Below are positions 46,479-54,661 of a stretch of 64,000 nt of DNA, piece by piece. Made by a program: the position numbers and the translations under genes. The DNA is taken from positions 186,001 to 250,000 of the forward strand of contig NZ_JACCHQ010000008.1 of the NCBI RefSeq assembly GCF_016031655.1, in the 5' to 3' direction. The notes beneath the pieces are model-generated. The model searched no databases and was not told the origin of the DNA. It saw nothing but the letters and a program-made list of their open reading frames with translations. The stretch is from Bradyrhizobium glycinis (GTDB taxonomy: Bacteria; Pseudomonadota; Alphaproteobacteria; Rhizobiales; Xanthobacteraceae). Every line of letters starts with the position of its first letter. The stretch's first letter is position 1.

Positions 46479-47666
46479 TCACGCCTTTTCCAGCGCGGCC
46501 GTCAGATCCTCGATCAGGTCGTCGGCATGTTCGAGCCCCGCCGAGAAGCGGATGAATCCCTCGCTGATGCCGAGCGCGGCGCGGTCTTCCGGCTTGAGGC
46601 GCTGATGCGTCGTGGTCGCCGGATGCGTGACGAGGCTCTTGGCGTCGCCGAGATTGTTCGAGATCTTGGCAAGCTTCAATTCGTTGAGCACACGGAACGC
46701 CGCCGCCTTGCCGCCCTTCACCTCGAAGCCGACCAGCGTCGAGCCGCCGCGCATCTGCTTCTTCACCAGCGCCGCCTGCGGATGATCGGCGCGGCCGGGA
46801 TAGACCAGCCGCGAGATCTTGGGATGGCGTGCCAGCACCTCGGCGATGCGCGCGGCCGTGTCGGTCTGCGCGCGCACGCGCACGCCCAGCGTCTCCAGGC
46901 CCTTGAGCAGGACCCAGGCATTGAACGGCGAGATCGACGGGCCGGTCTGGCGCATGAAATTGTGGATGTGCTCGGCGATGAAGGCTTCTGAGGACAGGAT
47001 GATGCCGCCGAGACAGCGGCCCTGGCCGTCGATGTGCTTGGTTGCTGAGTAGACGACGACGTCGGCGCCGAGCGCGAGCGGGCTCTGCCAGATCGGGGTC
47101 GCAAACACGTTGTCGACGACGAGCCGCGCGCCGCCCTTGTGCGCGATCTCGGCGATCGAGGGGATATCGAGCACGTCCAGCGTCGGGTTGGTCGGGCTCT
47201 CCAGGAAGAACGTCTTGGTGTTGGGCTTCAGCGCACGCTGCCACTGGTCGAGATCGAGCCCGTCGACCAGCGTGGCTTCGATGCCATAGCGCGGCAACAG
47301 GTCCTGGATGACGTAGAGGCAGGAGCCGAACAGCGCGCGGGAGGCGACCACGTGATCGCCGGCCTTGAGCGGCGCCAGGATCGCGGTCGTCACCGCCGCC
47401 ATGCCGGTTGCCGCTGAGCGCGCGGCCTCGGCGCCTTCGAGTTCGATCATGCGGCGCTCGAACATCGCAATCGTCGGGTTGGAATAGCGCGAATAGATGA
47501 AGCCGGGATCCTCGCCCTTGAACCGCGCCTCGCACTCCTCCGCGCTGGCGTAGACGTAGCCTTGCGTCAGGAACAGCGCCTCCGAGGTCTCGCCATATTG
47601 CGAGCGCAGGGTGCCGGAATGGACCAGGCGGGTTTCGGGGCGGTAGGCAGCAGACGACTTCGACAT
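46479..47666 (-). CDS. metZ: O-succinylhomoserine sulfhydrylase
   Basis: 395 residues, Cys/Met-metabolism PLP family. PLP Lys210 is in VVVYSATKHIDGQGR. Other stretches are YSRYSNPTIAMFE, AARSAATGMAAV, LFLESPTNPTLDV and QMRGGSTLVGFEV-like sequence. It makes homocysteine directly from O-succinylhomoserine and sulfide. The SAM-II riboswitch and terminator upstream fit the MetZ assignment, since alphaproteobacterial metZ genes are classic SAM-II targets. Confidence 0.93.
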   Translation of the reverse strand: MSKSSAAYRPETRLVHSGTLRSQYGETSEALFLTQGYVYASAEECEARFKGEDPGFIYSRYSNPTIAMFERRMIELEGAEAARSAATGMAAVTTAILAPLKAGDHVVASRALFGSCLYVIQDLLPRYGIEATLVDGLDLDQWQRALKPNTKTFFLESPTNPTLDVLDIPSIAEIAHKGGARLVVDNVFATPIWQSPLALGADVVVYSATKHIDGQGRCLGGIILSSEAFIAEHIHNFMRQTGPSISPFNAWVLLKGLETLGVRVRAQTDTAARIAEVLARHPKISRLVYPGRADHPQAALVKKQMRGGSTLVGFEVKGGKAAAFRVLNELKLAKISNNLGDAKSLVTHPATTTHQRLKPEDRAALGISEGFIRFSAGLEHADDLIEDLTAALEKA

Positions 47667-47706
47667 AGGACCCTCTCCGACATGACCGTCGAGGCAAAAC
47701 GGTCAC

Positions 47707-47739
47707 AAAAAAACCGGCCTGGATATCTCCACGGGCCGG
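47707..47739 (-). terminator. Rho-independent terminator in the metZ leader
   Basis: On the minus strand: CCGGCC, a 14-base loop, GGCCGG, then seven U (47713-47707). The CCGGCC arm lies inside a CCCGGCC (47740-47734) that can instead pair with GGCCGGG just after the aptamer (47759-47753). The leader thus has two mutually exclusive hairpins, an attenuator. Confidence 0.8.
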
Positions 47740-47757
47740 GATCACAGAGGTCCCCGG

Positions 47758-47813
47758 CCTGTTTAGCGAGTTATTTAACGTGGCTGCAAGCCGGCCGGCT
47801 CAAATCACCACGG
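47758..47813 (-). promoter_or_regulatory. SAM-II riboswitch aptamer
   Basis: The minus strand reads GTGATTTGAGCC...GGCTTGCAGCCACGTTAAA...GCTAAACAGG. These are the SAM-II conserved blocks: GATTTGA, CTTGCAGCCACGTTAAA and the 3' pseudoknot GCTAAA. It senses S-adenosylmethionine and lies about 90 bases before metZ, followed by a terminator. Confidence 0.9.
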
Positions 47814-47901
47814 GATAAGTGATGCTCATATTCCGCAATGCCCTTTCCGTCAAGGCGTCCATCGGATAGCCGTAAAAGACCTGTATTTCCGGCATGTCCG
47901 G

Positions 47902-49038
47902 ATGCGTTTGACGCCTGATGAGGATCCCCGGTTGACGTTCACGGTCGCCGCCGACGCCAATGGTATCCTGCCCGACCGCATGATCGCGGCGATGGCGGAA
48001 GAGGGTCTCATCCTGCCCGCTTACGACTTCGTCGAGAGCCAGATCCAGCCGGCGAGCCTCGATCTGCGCCTTGGCGACATCGCCTATCGCGTCCGCGCCA
48101 GCTTCCTCCCCGGTCCCGGTGCCACCGTGGCCGAGCGCATCGACGAGTTGAAGCTGCACGAGTTCAGCCTCGCCGACGGCGCTGTGCTGGAGACCAACTG
48201 CGTCTACATCGTGCCGCTGCTCGAGAGCTTGGCGCTGCCGCCGGAGATCGTCGCTGCCGCCAATCCGAAGAGCTCGACCGGCCGGCTCGACGTCTTCACC
48301 CGCGTGATCGCCGACGGCACCCGTCGCTTCGACATGATCGGCGCCGGCTATCACGGCCCGCTCTATGCGGAGATCAGCCCGAAGACGTTTCCGGTGCTGG
48401 TGCGCGAGGGCTCGCGCCTCAGCCAGGTGCGCTTCCGCACCGGCGATGCCATCCTCAATGCCGACGAGCTCGATGCGCTGCACGCCAGCGAGCGTCTCGT
48501 CGACATCGACGATGCCGATCTCTCCGGCGGTGTCGCCGTCTCTGTCGATCTCTCGGGCGAGAAGGGAGGCGGCTTCGTCGGCTACCGCGCCAAGCGCCAC
48601 ACCGGTGTCGTCGATGTCGATCGCCGCGCCGGCTACGCGGTGGAGGATTTCTGGGAGCCGATCTCGGCGCGTCCCGACGGCAGCCTGATCCTCGACCCCG
48701 GCGAGTTCTACATCCTCGCCTCCAAGGAAGCGGTGCAGGTGCCGCCCGACTTCGCCGCGGAGATGGTGCCGTTCGATCCCCTGGTCGGCGAATTCCGCGT
48801 GCATTATGCCGGCTTCTTCGATCCCGGCTTCGGCTATGCCGGGGCCGGCGGGGCAGGATCGCGCGCCGTGCTGGAAGTGCGTTCGCGCGAGGTGCCGTTC
48901 ATCCTCGAGCACGGCCAGATCGTCGGCCGGCTCGTCTACGAGAAGATGCTGGCGCGCCCCGACGCGATGTACGGCCAGCGCATCGGTTCGAATTACCAGG
49001 CGCAAGGGCTCAAGCTCAGCAAGCATTTCAGGGTGTAG
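47902..49038 (+). CDS. dcd: 2'-Deoxycytidine 5'-triphosphate deaminase, long alphaproteobacterial form
   Basis: 378 residues, about twice the E. coli Dcd (193). The N-terminal half has SQIQPASLDLRLGDIAYRV and NPKSSTGRLDVFTRVI, with the catalytic Glu region in YHGPLYAEISPKTFPVLVREG. The C-terminal half repeats the dUTPase-like fold (GEFYILASKEAVQVPPDFAAEMVPFD). It supplies dUTP for dTMP synthesis. An ATG start at 47902 is taken; no strong ribosome site is seen, so a later start is possible. Confidence 0.88.
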   Translation: MRLTPDEDPRLTFTVAADANGILPDRMIAAMAEEGLILPAYDFVESQIQPASLDLRLGDIAYRVRASFLPGPGATVAERIDELKLHEFSLADGAVLETNCVYIVPLLESLALPPEIVAAANPKSSTGRLDVFTRVIADGTRRFDMIGAGYHGPLYAEISPKTFPVLVREGSRLSQVRFRTGDAILNADELDALHASERLVDIDDADLSGGVAVSVDLSGEKGGGFVGYRAKRHTGVVDVDRRAGYAVEDFWEPISARPDGSLILDPGEFYILASKEAVQVPPDFAAEMVPFDPLVGEFRVHYAGFFDPGFGYAGAGGAGSRAVLEVRSREVPFILEHGQIVGRLVYEKMLARPDAMYGQRIGSNYQAQGLKLSKHFRV

Positions 49039-49057
49039 TGCTAACCTCACCCACCGC

Positions 49058-49158
49058 TGTCATTCCCCGCGAAGGTGGGGAATCCAGTACGCCGCGGCCT
49101 CTCGATTCAAGCATGACCGTCTCGGAGTACTGGATCGCCGCCTTCGCGGGCGATGACA
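49058..49158. repeat. Intergenic palindromic repeat, family D
   Basis: About 101 bp: TGTCATTCCCCGCGAAGG ... CCTTCGCGGGCGATGACA, with inner arms GGGAATCCAGTACGCCG and GGAGTACTGGATCGCC. It lies between dcd and the unknown gene at 49232. Confidence 0.8.
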
Positions 49159-49231
49159 CCGAGATCGCGTCCGGTTGCGCCGTCCCATCCGCGATGACAC
49201 ACTCCCGCAAAACAACACGCCGGGAGCGAAC

Positions 49232-50284
49232 ATGACCGCCGCACCAGACCTCGCGCAGGAAGCGCAATGGAAGCGCTGGCGCGCGGTCGCCGATCTCTAT
49301 CATGCCTATTTCACCGGGCTGATCCTCACCGTCGTCACGCGCCGCGGCACGGCGGATGCGGCCGAATTCGTCTTTCGCGTGTTCCGGCGCCAGCAGCAGG
49401 AGCGTTTCCTGCCCGGGCTGAAGAAGCTCGGGATCGACCATCTGCCGCCGGCGGTCGCGGCCGCGCAATACCACTATCTCTCCAACTGGATCGGCGGCGT
49501 GCATGTCGAGTACATGTACGAGAGCGACACCAAGGCCTGGATCCGTTATCCGCCGCCGCGCTGGATCTGGAAGGGGCCGGCGATCTGCGGCGTTCCGGGC
49601 GAAGTCTCCCGCGCCATGCTGCGCGGCTGGCACGCCAACAACGGCGTTACGCTCGGCGATCTCAGGCTCGGCTTCGTCTGCACCAAGCAGAGCGTCGACG
49701 GCCAGGACGGGCTCGAAGGCTATTACCATCAATACGACCACCCACTCGAGCTCGACCAGCGTCTGGTGTTCGCACGACATCTGGAGGCGCCGATGTTCGA
49801 CGCGGCGACCGCGCCGGCGTTACCGGTTGCAAGCTGGCCGAAACCACGGCTGGAAAAAGCCTATCGCAACTATGCGATGGAATATGTGCGCACCGCCGCG
49901 CCCGTGATGGTGCAACTGTTCGGCGTCGAAGACGCCGGCTATCTCCTGCACATCACCGGCAAATTGATCGGCATGCAATTCTTCGACGAGATCGCCGCGA
50001 CGCTGTCGACGACCCGCGGCGGCGCGCGAGAGTTCGCATCATTCCTGAACGCGCTGCTCGCCGCGCAGGATGATGCGACCGAAACGACGCCATCCGAAGG
50101 CGCGTTCGAGATCCGCCAGCAGAGCTGGAAGCTGATGGACGACGTCGCCGACTATCACCGCGCCTGCGCCAGGGTGCTGGAAGGATTGTTCGAAGGCCTC
50201 GCTGCAGGTTGCGGCCGGCACATCGGCGTGCAGATGCGCACCGCTCCAGGCGGCCGCCCGCCGCTGGTCTGGACGATTGGGTAA
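49232..50284 (+). CDS. Unrecognised protein, 350 residues
   Basis: ATG 49232 with GGGAGCG upstream. It is a full-length, well-coded gene but I do not know the family. Notable stretches are HYLSNWIGGVHVEYMYESDTKAWIRYPPPRWIWKGPAICG, which looks like a conserved core rich in aromatic residues, and GLEGYYHQYDHPLELDQRLVF. A helical C-terminal part has MQFFDEIAATLSTTRG. There is no signal peptide or membrane segment. It stands upstream of a MATE pump on the same strand (166-base gap). Confidence 0.7.
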   Translation: MTAAPDLAQEAQWKRWRAVADLYHAYFTGLILTVVTRRGTADAAEFVFRVFRRQQQERFLPGLKKLGIDHLPPAVAAAQYHYLSNWIGGVHVEYMYESDTKAWIRYPPPRWIWKGPAICGVPGEVSRAMLRGWHANNGVTLGDLRLGFVCTKQSVDGQDGLEGYYHQYDHPLELDQRLVFARHLEAPMFDAATAPALPVASWPKPRLEKAYRNYAMEYVRTAAPVMVQLFGVEDAGYLLHITGKLIGMQFFDEIAATLSTTRGGAREFASFLNALLAAQDDATETTPSEGAFEIRQQSWKLMDDVADYHRACARVLEGLFEGLAAGCGRHIGVQMRTAPGGRPPLVWTIG

Positions 50285-50450
50285 TTCCACCGCTTGAAAT
50301 GCGCTGCCGCAGGGCACGCCTGCATCAGGCGCAGGCAGAATCGGAGCGCGCCGTGCTAACAAGCCTCAGCCGCGCCTTTCGCGCGAACGAAGTTATTGGC
50401 ACACCAAGTGATTGCCGCGCCGCAAACGGCGCCCGCGCCCGGGAGAGGAC

Positions 50451-51893
50451 ATGTCCGACATCGCCGAAATTCCGGTCGATGAGCAAGAGCGCCCGCTGCC
50501 GCCGCCTCCGCCGCCGATTAGAAGCGCGCTGACGGATGGGCCGATCCTGCGCACGCTGCTCTCGCTCGCCTGGCCGAACGTGATCGGTCTGTCGGCCGGC
50601 ATCTGCGTGGTGATCGCCGAGACGTCCTATGTCGGCCGGCTCGGCGTCGAGGCGCTGGCGGCGATGGCGCTGGTGTTTCCGACGATCATTTTGACCATGA
50701 CGATGTCCGGCGGCGCCATGGGCGGCGCGGTGGCCTCGGCCATCGCGCGTGCGCTCGGCGCCGGGAACCGCGAGCGCGCCGGCGCATTGGCCGTGCACGC
50801 GATGCTGATCGGCATCAGCTTCGGCCTCGTCTTCATGCTGGGCATGCTGATCTTCGGGCCGAGATTGCTCGAGATGCTCGGCGGCCGCGGCGATGTGCTG
50901 ACGCATGCGATCGCCTACACCCAGGTGTTCTTCGGCGGCGCCGTGCTGCCCTGGCTGCTCAACACCATGGCGGGCATCTTGCGCGGCACCGGCAACATGA
51001 AGCTGCCGTCGTTCCTGATCCTCAACTCCGCGGCCTGGCAGATCGTGCTCGGCGGCACGCTCGGCCTCGGGCTCGGCCCAGTGCCGCAGCTCGGCATGCG
51101 CGGCGTCGCCGCCGGCGCGCTGATCGCCTACACCATGAACATCGGCATCATGAGCTGGTACCTGTTCTCCGGCCGCGCGCGGATCACACTGAAGCTGCGC
51201 GGCCTGCGCATCCAATGGGCGATGTTCTTCGACATCCTGAAGGTCGGCGCCATCGCCTGCTTCTCGCCGCTGCAATCGGTGCTGACGATCTCGATCTTCA
51301 CCCACATGCTGGCGCAGTTCGGCACCGCGATCCTCGCCGGCTACGGCGTCGGCGCGCGGCTCGAATTCCTGCTGACCTCGATCGCGTTCTCGTTCGGCAT
51401 CGCCTGCGTGCCGATGGTCGGGATGGCGATCGGCGCCGGCCACGTCGCGCGCGCCCGCCGCATCGCCTGGACGGCAAGCGTTGCCGCTTTCGTGGCGGTC
51501 GGCGCGCCGGCATGCCTCGTTGCGATCTTCCCCGATCTCTGGGTCAACATGTTCACCGACAGCGTGGCCGTGCGCGCGGCGAGCCATCAATATCTCTCGA
51601 CGGTCGGACCGTTCTACGCCTTCTTCGGCCTTGCAACGACGATGTATTTCTCCTCGCAAGGCGCGGCGAAGGTGATTGGCCCGGTGCTGGCGCAGACGGC
51701 GCGGCTGGTCTACATCGCTGGCGTCGGCTGGTGGCTATCGAGGCACGGCGCCAGCGCGCAGAGTTTCTTCTGGCTCGCCGCAAGCTCGATGGTCGTGCTC
51801 GGCCTGCTGTCGTGCTCCAGCGTCATGCTGACCCGTTGGGGACCGCGCGAGCCGAAGCCTGCGATCAAGCCAGTGCTTTCGGCGGCCGACTAG
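50451..51893 (+). CDS. MATE-family multidrug/cation antiporter
   Basis: 480 residues with twelve expected membrane spans in two related halves. Characteristic stretches are LSLAWPNVIGLSAGICVV near residue 35 and ALAAMALVFPTIILTMTMSGG. The second half has SVLTISIFTHMLAQFGTAILAGYGVG. A Pro-rich acidic N-terminus (DEQERPLPPPPPP) is cytoplasmic. SD GGGAGAGGAC precedes the ATG. The stop overlaps the stop of the convergent gene at 51890. Confidence 0.9.
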   Translation: MSDIAEIPVDEQERPLPPPPPPIRSALTDGPILRTLLSLAWPNVIGLSAGICVVIAETSYVGRLGVEALAAMALVFPTIILTMTMSGGAMGGAVASAIARALGAGNRERAGALAVHAMLIGISFGLVFMLGMLIFGPRLLEMLGGRGDVLTHAIAYTQVFFGGAVLPWLLNTMAGILRGTGNMKLPSFLILNSAAWQIVLGGTLGLGLGPVPQLGMRGVAAGALIAYTMNIGIMSWYLFSGRARITLKLRGLRIQWAMFFDILKVGAIACFSPLQSVLTISIFTHMLAQFGTAILAGYGVGARLEFLLTSIAFSFGIACVPMVGMAIGAGHVARARRIAWTASVAAFVAVGAPACLVAIFPDLWVNMFTDSVAVRAASHQYLSTVGPFYAFFGLATTMYFSSQGAAKVIGPVLAQTARLVYIAGVGWWLSRHGASAQSFFWLAASSMVVLGLLSCSSVMLTRWGPREPKPAIKPVLSAAD

Positions 51894-52302
51894 CGGCGCC
51901 TGTGGCGGCGATGGCCGCCGCCGGTATTGGCGAGCCGCATCAATTGCGGGATCATCGCCATCATGTCGCTGCCGCCGGTGCCGCCGAGCATGCCCATGAT
52001 GTCGCCGCCGCCCATGCCGCCGATCCCGACCGGCATGGTGCCGCCGCCCATCAAGCCGCCGAGCCCGCCGCCGTTCTCCATCATGCGGCTCATCATCGGG
52101 CCCATGGTCTGCATCAGCATGGCGAAGCGGCGCTTGCCCATCTTCGCCTTCATCATCTCCAGCATCGGCGCCATCTGGGTCATCATGTCCTCGCCGCCGG
52201 CGCCGCCACCGCCGAGGAATTGCGCCTGTGCCGGCACGCTCGAGATCGAAAACAGCAGCAGCACCGCGCTGCCTGGCAGATCACCTTGTCCGCACCTCTC
52301 AT
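51890..52302 (-). pseudogene. Secreted Met/Gly-rich protein with a frameshift inside its signal peptide
   Basis: The natural start is ATG 52302 (SD GAGGAG), giving MRGADKVICQAA. The rest of the signal peptide, VLLLFSISSVPAQAQ, and the mature protein lie in another frame; the switch is within GCAGCGCGGTG near 52264-52270. Loss of one CG pair would join MRGADKVICQAA to VLLLFSIS perfectly. The mature part is Met-rich (MMTQMAPMLEMMKAKM, MLMQTMGPMMSRMM), then Gly-rich, ending in GGGHRRHRRR. Met clusters of this type can bind Cu(I). Function unknown. Confidence 0.65.
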
Positions 52303-52415
52303 GGCATGCTCCTCGCGTGCGTGGCGCCGCCGGGAGAGCGGAGCCGACCGGACGCACGCGGGCATGGTTACGGCCGGCGAGGACGGGCTTCTGTGAGAAA
52401 ACTCACAGTGAATGA

Positions 52416-52817
52416 TCAGGCCGCCGCGGGCGGAAACGCCTTGTGCATGGCGGCCACGGCCTCCTTGGTTTGCCCCTGAACGTAAGGCGCGAGCTCGTTC
52501 GGCAGCATGTCGATGATCCAGACGAGGCGACAGCGCGCCTCGCCCTCGGAAATCACCTGCACCGAGGCGCTGTAATGCCTCAGCCGCTCGTTGCTGATGG
52601 CATAGACCAGGCGCTGGCGCGCATCGTCGCAATCGACCAGCACCTCGCGCGCCACCGAGCCGTTGGCGAAGGTGACGATGCGCGCGTCGCCGTCGAGCGT
52701 GCAGGCGGTGACGAAGCCCGGCACCAGCCGTTCGTGCAGCGCGCCGAAATCACGCACCGCGTCCCAGACGTCGCGCGCGGAGGCGGGGAGGGAGATGTCG
52801 TTGTGGATGGAGGCCAT
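52416..52817 (-). CDS. SRPBCC-family protein
   Basis: 133 residues with the START/Bet-v1-like opening MASIHNDISLPASARDVWDAVRDF, central strands (ARIVTFANGSVAREVLVDCD), VQVISEGEARCRLVWIIDMLP and a long C-terminal helix. It probably binds a small hydrophobic ligand. Ligand and role unknown. A family-A repeat lies upstream. Confidence 0.8.
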   Translation of the reverse strand: MASIHNDISLPASARDVWDAVRDFGALHERLVPGFVTACTLDGDARIVTFANGSVAREVLVDCDDARQRLVYAISNERLRHYSASVQVISEGEARCRLVWIIDMLPNELAPYVQGQTKEAVAAMHKAFPPAAA

Positions 52818-52857
52818 GGAGGTGTCCTTGATTGTATTCGGTCATTGCAACAAGCAC

Positions 52858-52945
52858 CGTCATTGCGAGCGAAGCGAAGCAATCCAGAACTGTATCCGCA
52901 GGCACAGGCTGGATTGCTTCGTCGCAAGAGCTCCTCGCAATGACG
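52858..52945. repeat. Intergenic palindromic repeat, family A, copy 3
   Basis: Same orientation as the copy at 2998: CGTCATTGCGAGCGAAGCG ... AGCTCCTCGCAATGACG. It occupies the gap between SRPBCC and VOC genes on the minus strand. Confidence 0.85.
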
Positions 52946-52962
52946 GAGCGAGTGGCTAGCGC

Positions 52963-53322
52963 TCACACACAAACCGCCTCGACATTATTGCCGTCAGGAT
53001 CTATCAGGAACGCTGCATAATAGGTCGGGCTGTAATCCTTCCGCGGCCCGGCGCCGCCATTGTCGCGGCCGCCATGCCGGAGGCCCTCGCTGTGAAACGC
53101 CTTGACCGCGTCATGATTCTTGGCGCGAAACGCGATATGCGCGCCGTCGGCTTTCCGGCCCTTGTTCAGGTGCAGCCACAGCGCCGGCTCGCCCTTCGGC
53201 CCGAAGCCGGCATAGCCGTCGCCGCTCGAGCACAGGACATAGCCGAGCGGCGCCAGCACCGCGGTGTAGAAGCGCGTGGCGGCGTCGAGATCGGCAACGC
53301 GCAATCCGATGTGGTCGTACAT
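52963..53322 (-). CDS. VOC-family protein
   Basis: 119 residues from ATG 53322 (MYDHIGLRVADLDAATRFY). Typical paired glyoxalase-fold motifs: YVLCSSGDGYAGFG, AHIAFRAKNHDAVKAFHSEGL and the ending YAAFLIDPDGNNVEAV. Substrate unknown. One copy of a 41-bp direct repeat lies just upstream. Confidence 0.85.
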   Translation of the reverse strand: MYDHIGLRVADLDAATRFYTAVLAPLGYVLCSSGDGYAGFGPKGEPALWLHLNKGRKADGAHIAFRAKNHDAVKAFHSEGLRHGGRDNGGAGPRKDYSPTYYAAFLIDPDGNNVEAVCV

Positions 53323-53376
53323 GATCGTCTCCTTGCAGAAGCGTGCCGCGAATGGCACGCGTCGGAGACGAGCCTA

Positions 53377-53417
53377 GTGAATTGAGGGCAGGCTGCTCTT
53401 GGAGAATCTTGCGGTCC
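53377..53417. repeat. 41-bp direct repeat, copy 1
   Basis: It matches 53811-53851 with about 7 mismatches. The core GCTGCTCTTGGAGAATCTTG is identical. It lies upstream of the VOC gene, while copy 2 is the 3' end of the AraC gene. The block between them holds the small membrane protein gene. Confidence 0.8.
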
Positions 53418-53423
53418 ACCTTG

Positions 53424-53705
53424 TTAGATCGGATAGCGCCATTTCAAGGCGCGGCGCAGCAGCAGGATGACGATGACCAGGACGACCACGATCAGCCAAT
53501 AGGGCCATGGGATCGGCCCGTCGTGCCCGAGATGTGCCATGTACAGGGAGAGGCCGAGCAGCGTCATGGTGAGCGCCGCGGTCGACCAGTACAGCGGCGA
53601 TCGCGCCATACCGGTTGCGGCATATTCGGCCGCTTTTTCATGTGCACGTCTCATGCGGTAGTAGGCGAAGGCACCGAAGCCGATAATGATGAGGATCCAT
53701 TCCAC
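53424..53705 (-). CDS. Small two-helix membrane protein
   Basis: 93 residues from GTG 53705. N-terminal span EWILIIIGFGAFAYY, then a basic loop (RMRRAHEKAAEY), a second span (STAALTMTLLGLSLYMAHLG) and a third (YWLIVVVLVIVILLLRRAL). No family recognised. It sits between the two copies of a 41-bp direct repeat, as if inserted between AraC and VOC genes. Confidence 0.6.
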   Translation of the reverse strand: MEWILIIIGFGAFAYYRMRRAHEKAAEYAATGMARSPLYWSTAALTMTLLGLSLYMAHLGHDGPIPWPYWLIVVVLVIVILLLRRALKWRYPI

Positions 53706-53810
53706 GTTGCGTCTCGCCGCGCGCTGCGACCAAACGTTAGCGCACTGCGCTGTGGGCGGCGATCTATTCCGCCGCATCTGGTCAACGAACGCTTAGCGCA
53801 CGGCTGCCTC

Positions 53811-53851
53811 GTCAATTCAATGCAAGCTGCTCTTGGAGAATCTTGCGCTCC
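53811..53851. repeat. 41-bp direct repeat, copy 2 (overlaps the AraC 3' end)
   Basis: See 53377-53417. On the minus strand this copy encodes the last residues of the AraC regulator ([11 protein letters not shown]) and its stop. Confidence 0.8.
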
Positions 53852-54651
53852 CCCCTCGACGCTTGGCGGAACTTGGTCGGCGAGACGCCGGCGGCGCGAT
53901 GGAAGGTGCGGACGAAATTGGAGAGATCGCCGAAGCCGACGTCGTAGGCGATGTCGGTGACGGCGATGTTCTCGTCGGCAAGCCTGCGCGCGGCGTGCCG
54001 CAGCCGCGAGCGCACCAGATATTGATGCGGGGTGACGCCGAGCACGCTCGAGAACAGCCGCAGGAAATGGAACGGGCTCAATCCCGCCTGCCTTGCTGCC
54101 TGCTCGAGGTCGAGCTCGGTATGCGAGTTATCGTCGATCCACAGCGCCGCCTCCACCGCACGACGGCGATCGCGTGCGGTGGGGGCGGCTGGCTTGCGCG
54201 CTTTGCCCGAGACGGCGTCGACAAAACGGCCGGCCAGGATCTGGCCGATCTCGTCGAGGCCGAGATCGCTGTTGCCATCTGCTGCCGTCTGGGCCAGCTC
54301 GCCGACCACCATCAGCTCGGGCAGCGGCGGCGTCGCGCCGATTTGCCAGATCTCGCGCCGCCCGCCGAGGGCTTCGACCAAATCCTCGCTGAAGAAGAAG
54401 CCGAGACAGACGTCACCGGACACGTGCTCATGCGTGCAGGTGTATTCCTCGCCGGGGGCGCCGATCAGCAGCGAGCCCGCCACCAGCTCGAAGAAGCCGG
54501 CGCGGCAATGGCAGCCGAAGCTGCCGGAGCGGACATAGGCGATGGAATGGCCGGTGCGGCATTCCGCGAACGGCGTGTCGTCCGGTCCCGCATCGCAGCG
54601 AAACTCGGAAACACTTATCGATGGCGTCGTCAGCAGCGTGGTGGCGTGCAT
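53812..54651 (-). CDS. AraC-family transcriptional regulator
   Basis: 279 residues. N-terminal cupin-like sensor with several Cys ([24 protein letters not shown]). C-terminal double [42 protein letters not shown] and [32 protein letters not shown]. The neighbouring Ogt gene and the Cys-rich N-terminus recall Ada-like organisation, but no Ada methyl-acceptor motif is clear. Confidence 0.87.
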   Translation of the reverse strand: MHATTLLTTPSISVSEFRCDAGPDDTPFAECRTGHSIAYVRSGSFGCHCRAGFFELVAGSLLIGAPGEEYTCTHEHVSGDVCLGFFFSEDLVEALGGRREIWQIGATPPLPELMVVGELAQTAADGNSDLGLDEIGQILAGRFVDAVSGKARKPAAPTARDRRRAVEAALWIDDNSHTELDLEQAARQAGLSPFHFLRLFSSVLGVTPHQYLVRSRLRHAARRLADENIAVTDIAYDVGFGDLSNFVRTFHRAAGVSPTKFRQASRGERKILQEQLALN

Positions 54652-54661
54652 GCCGCCTTAT

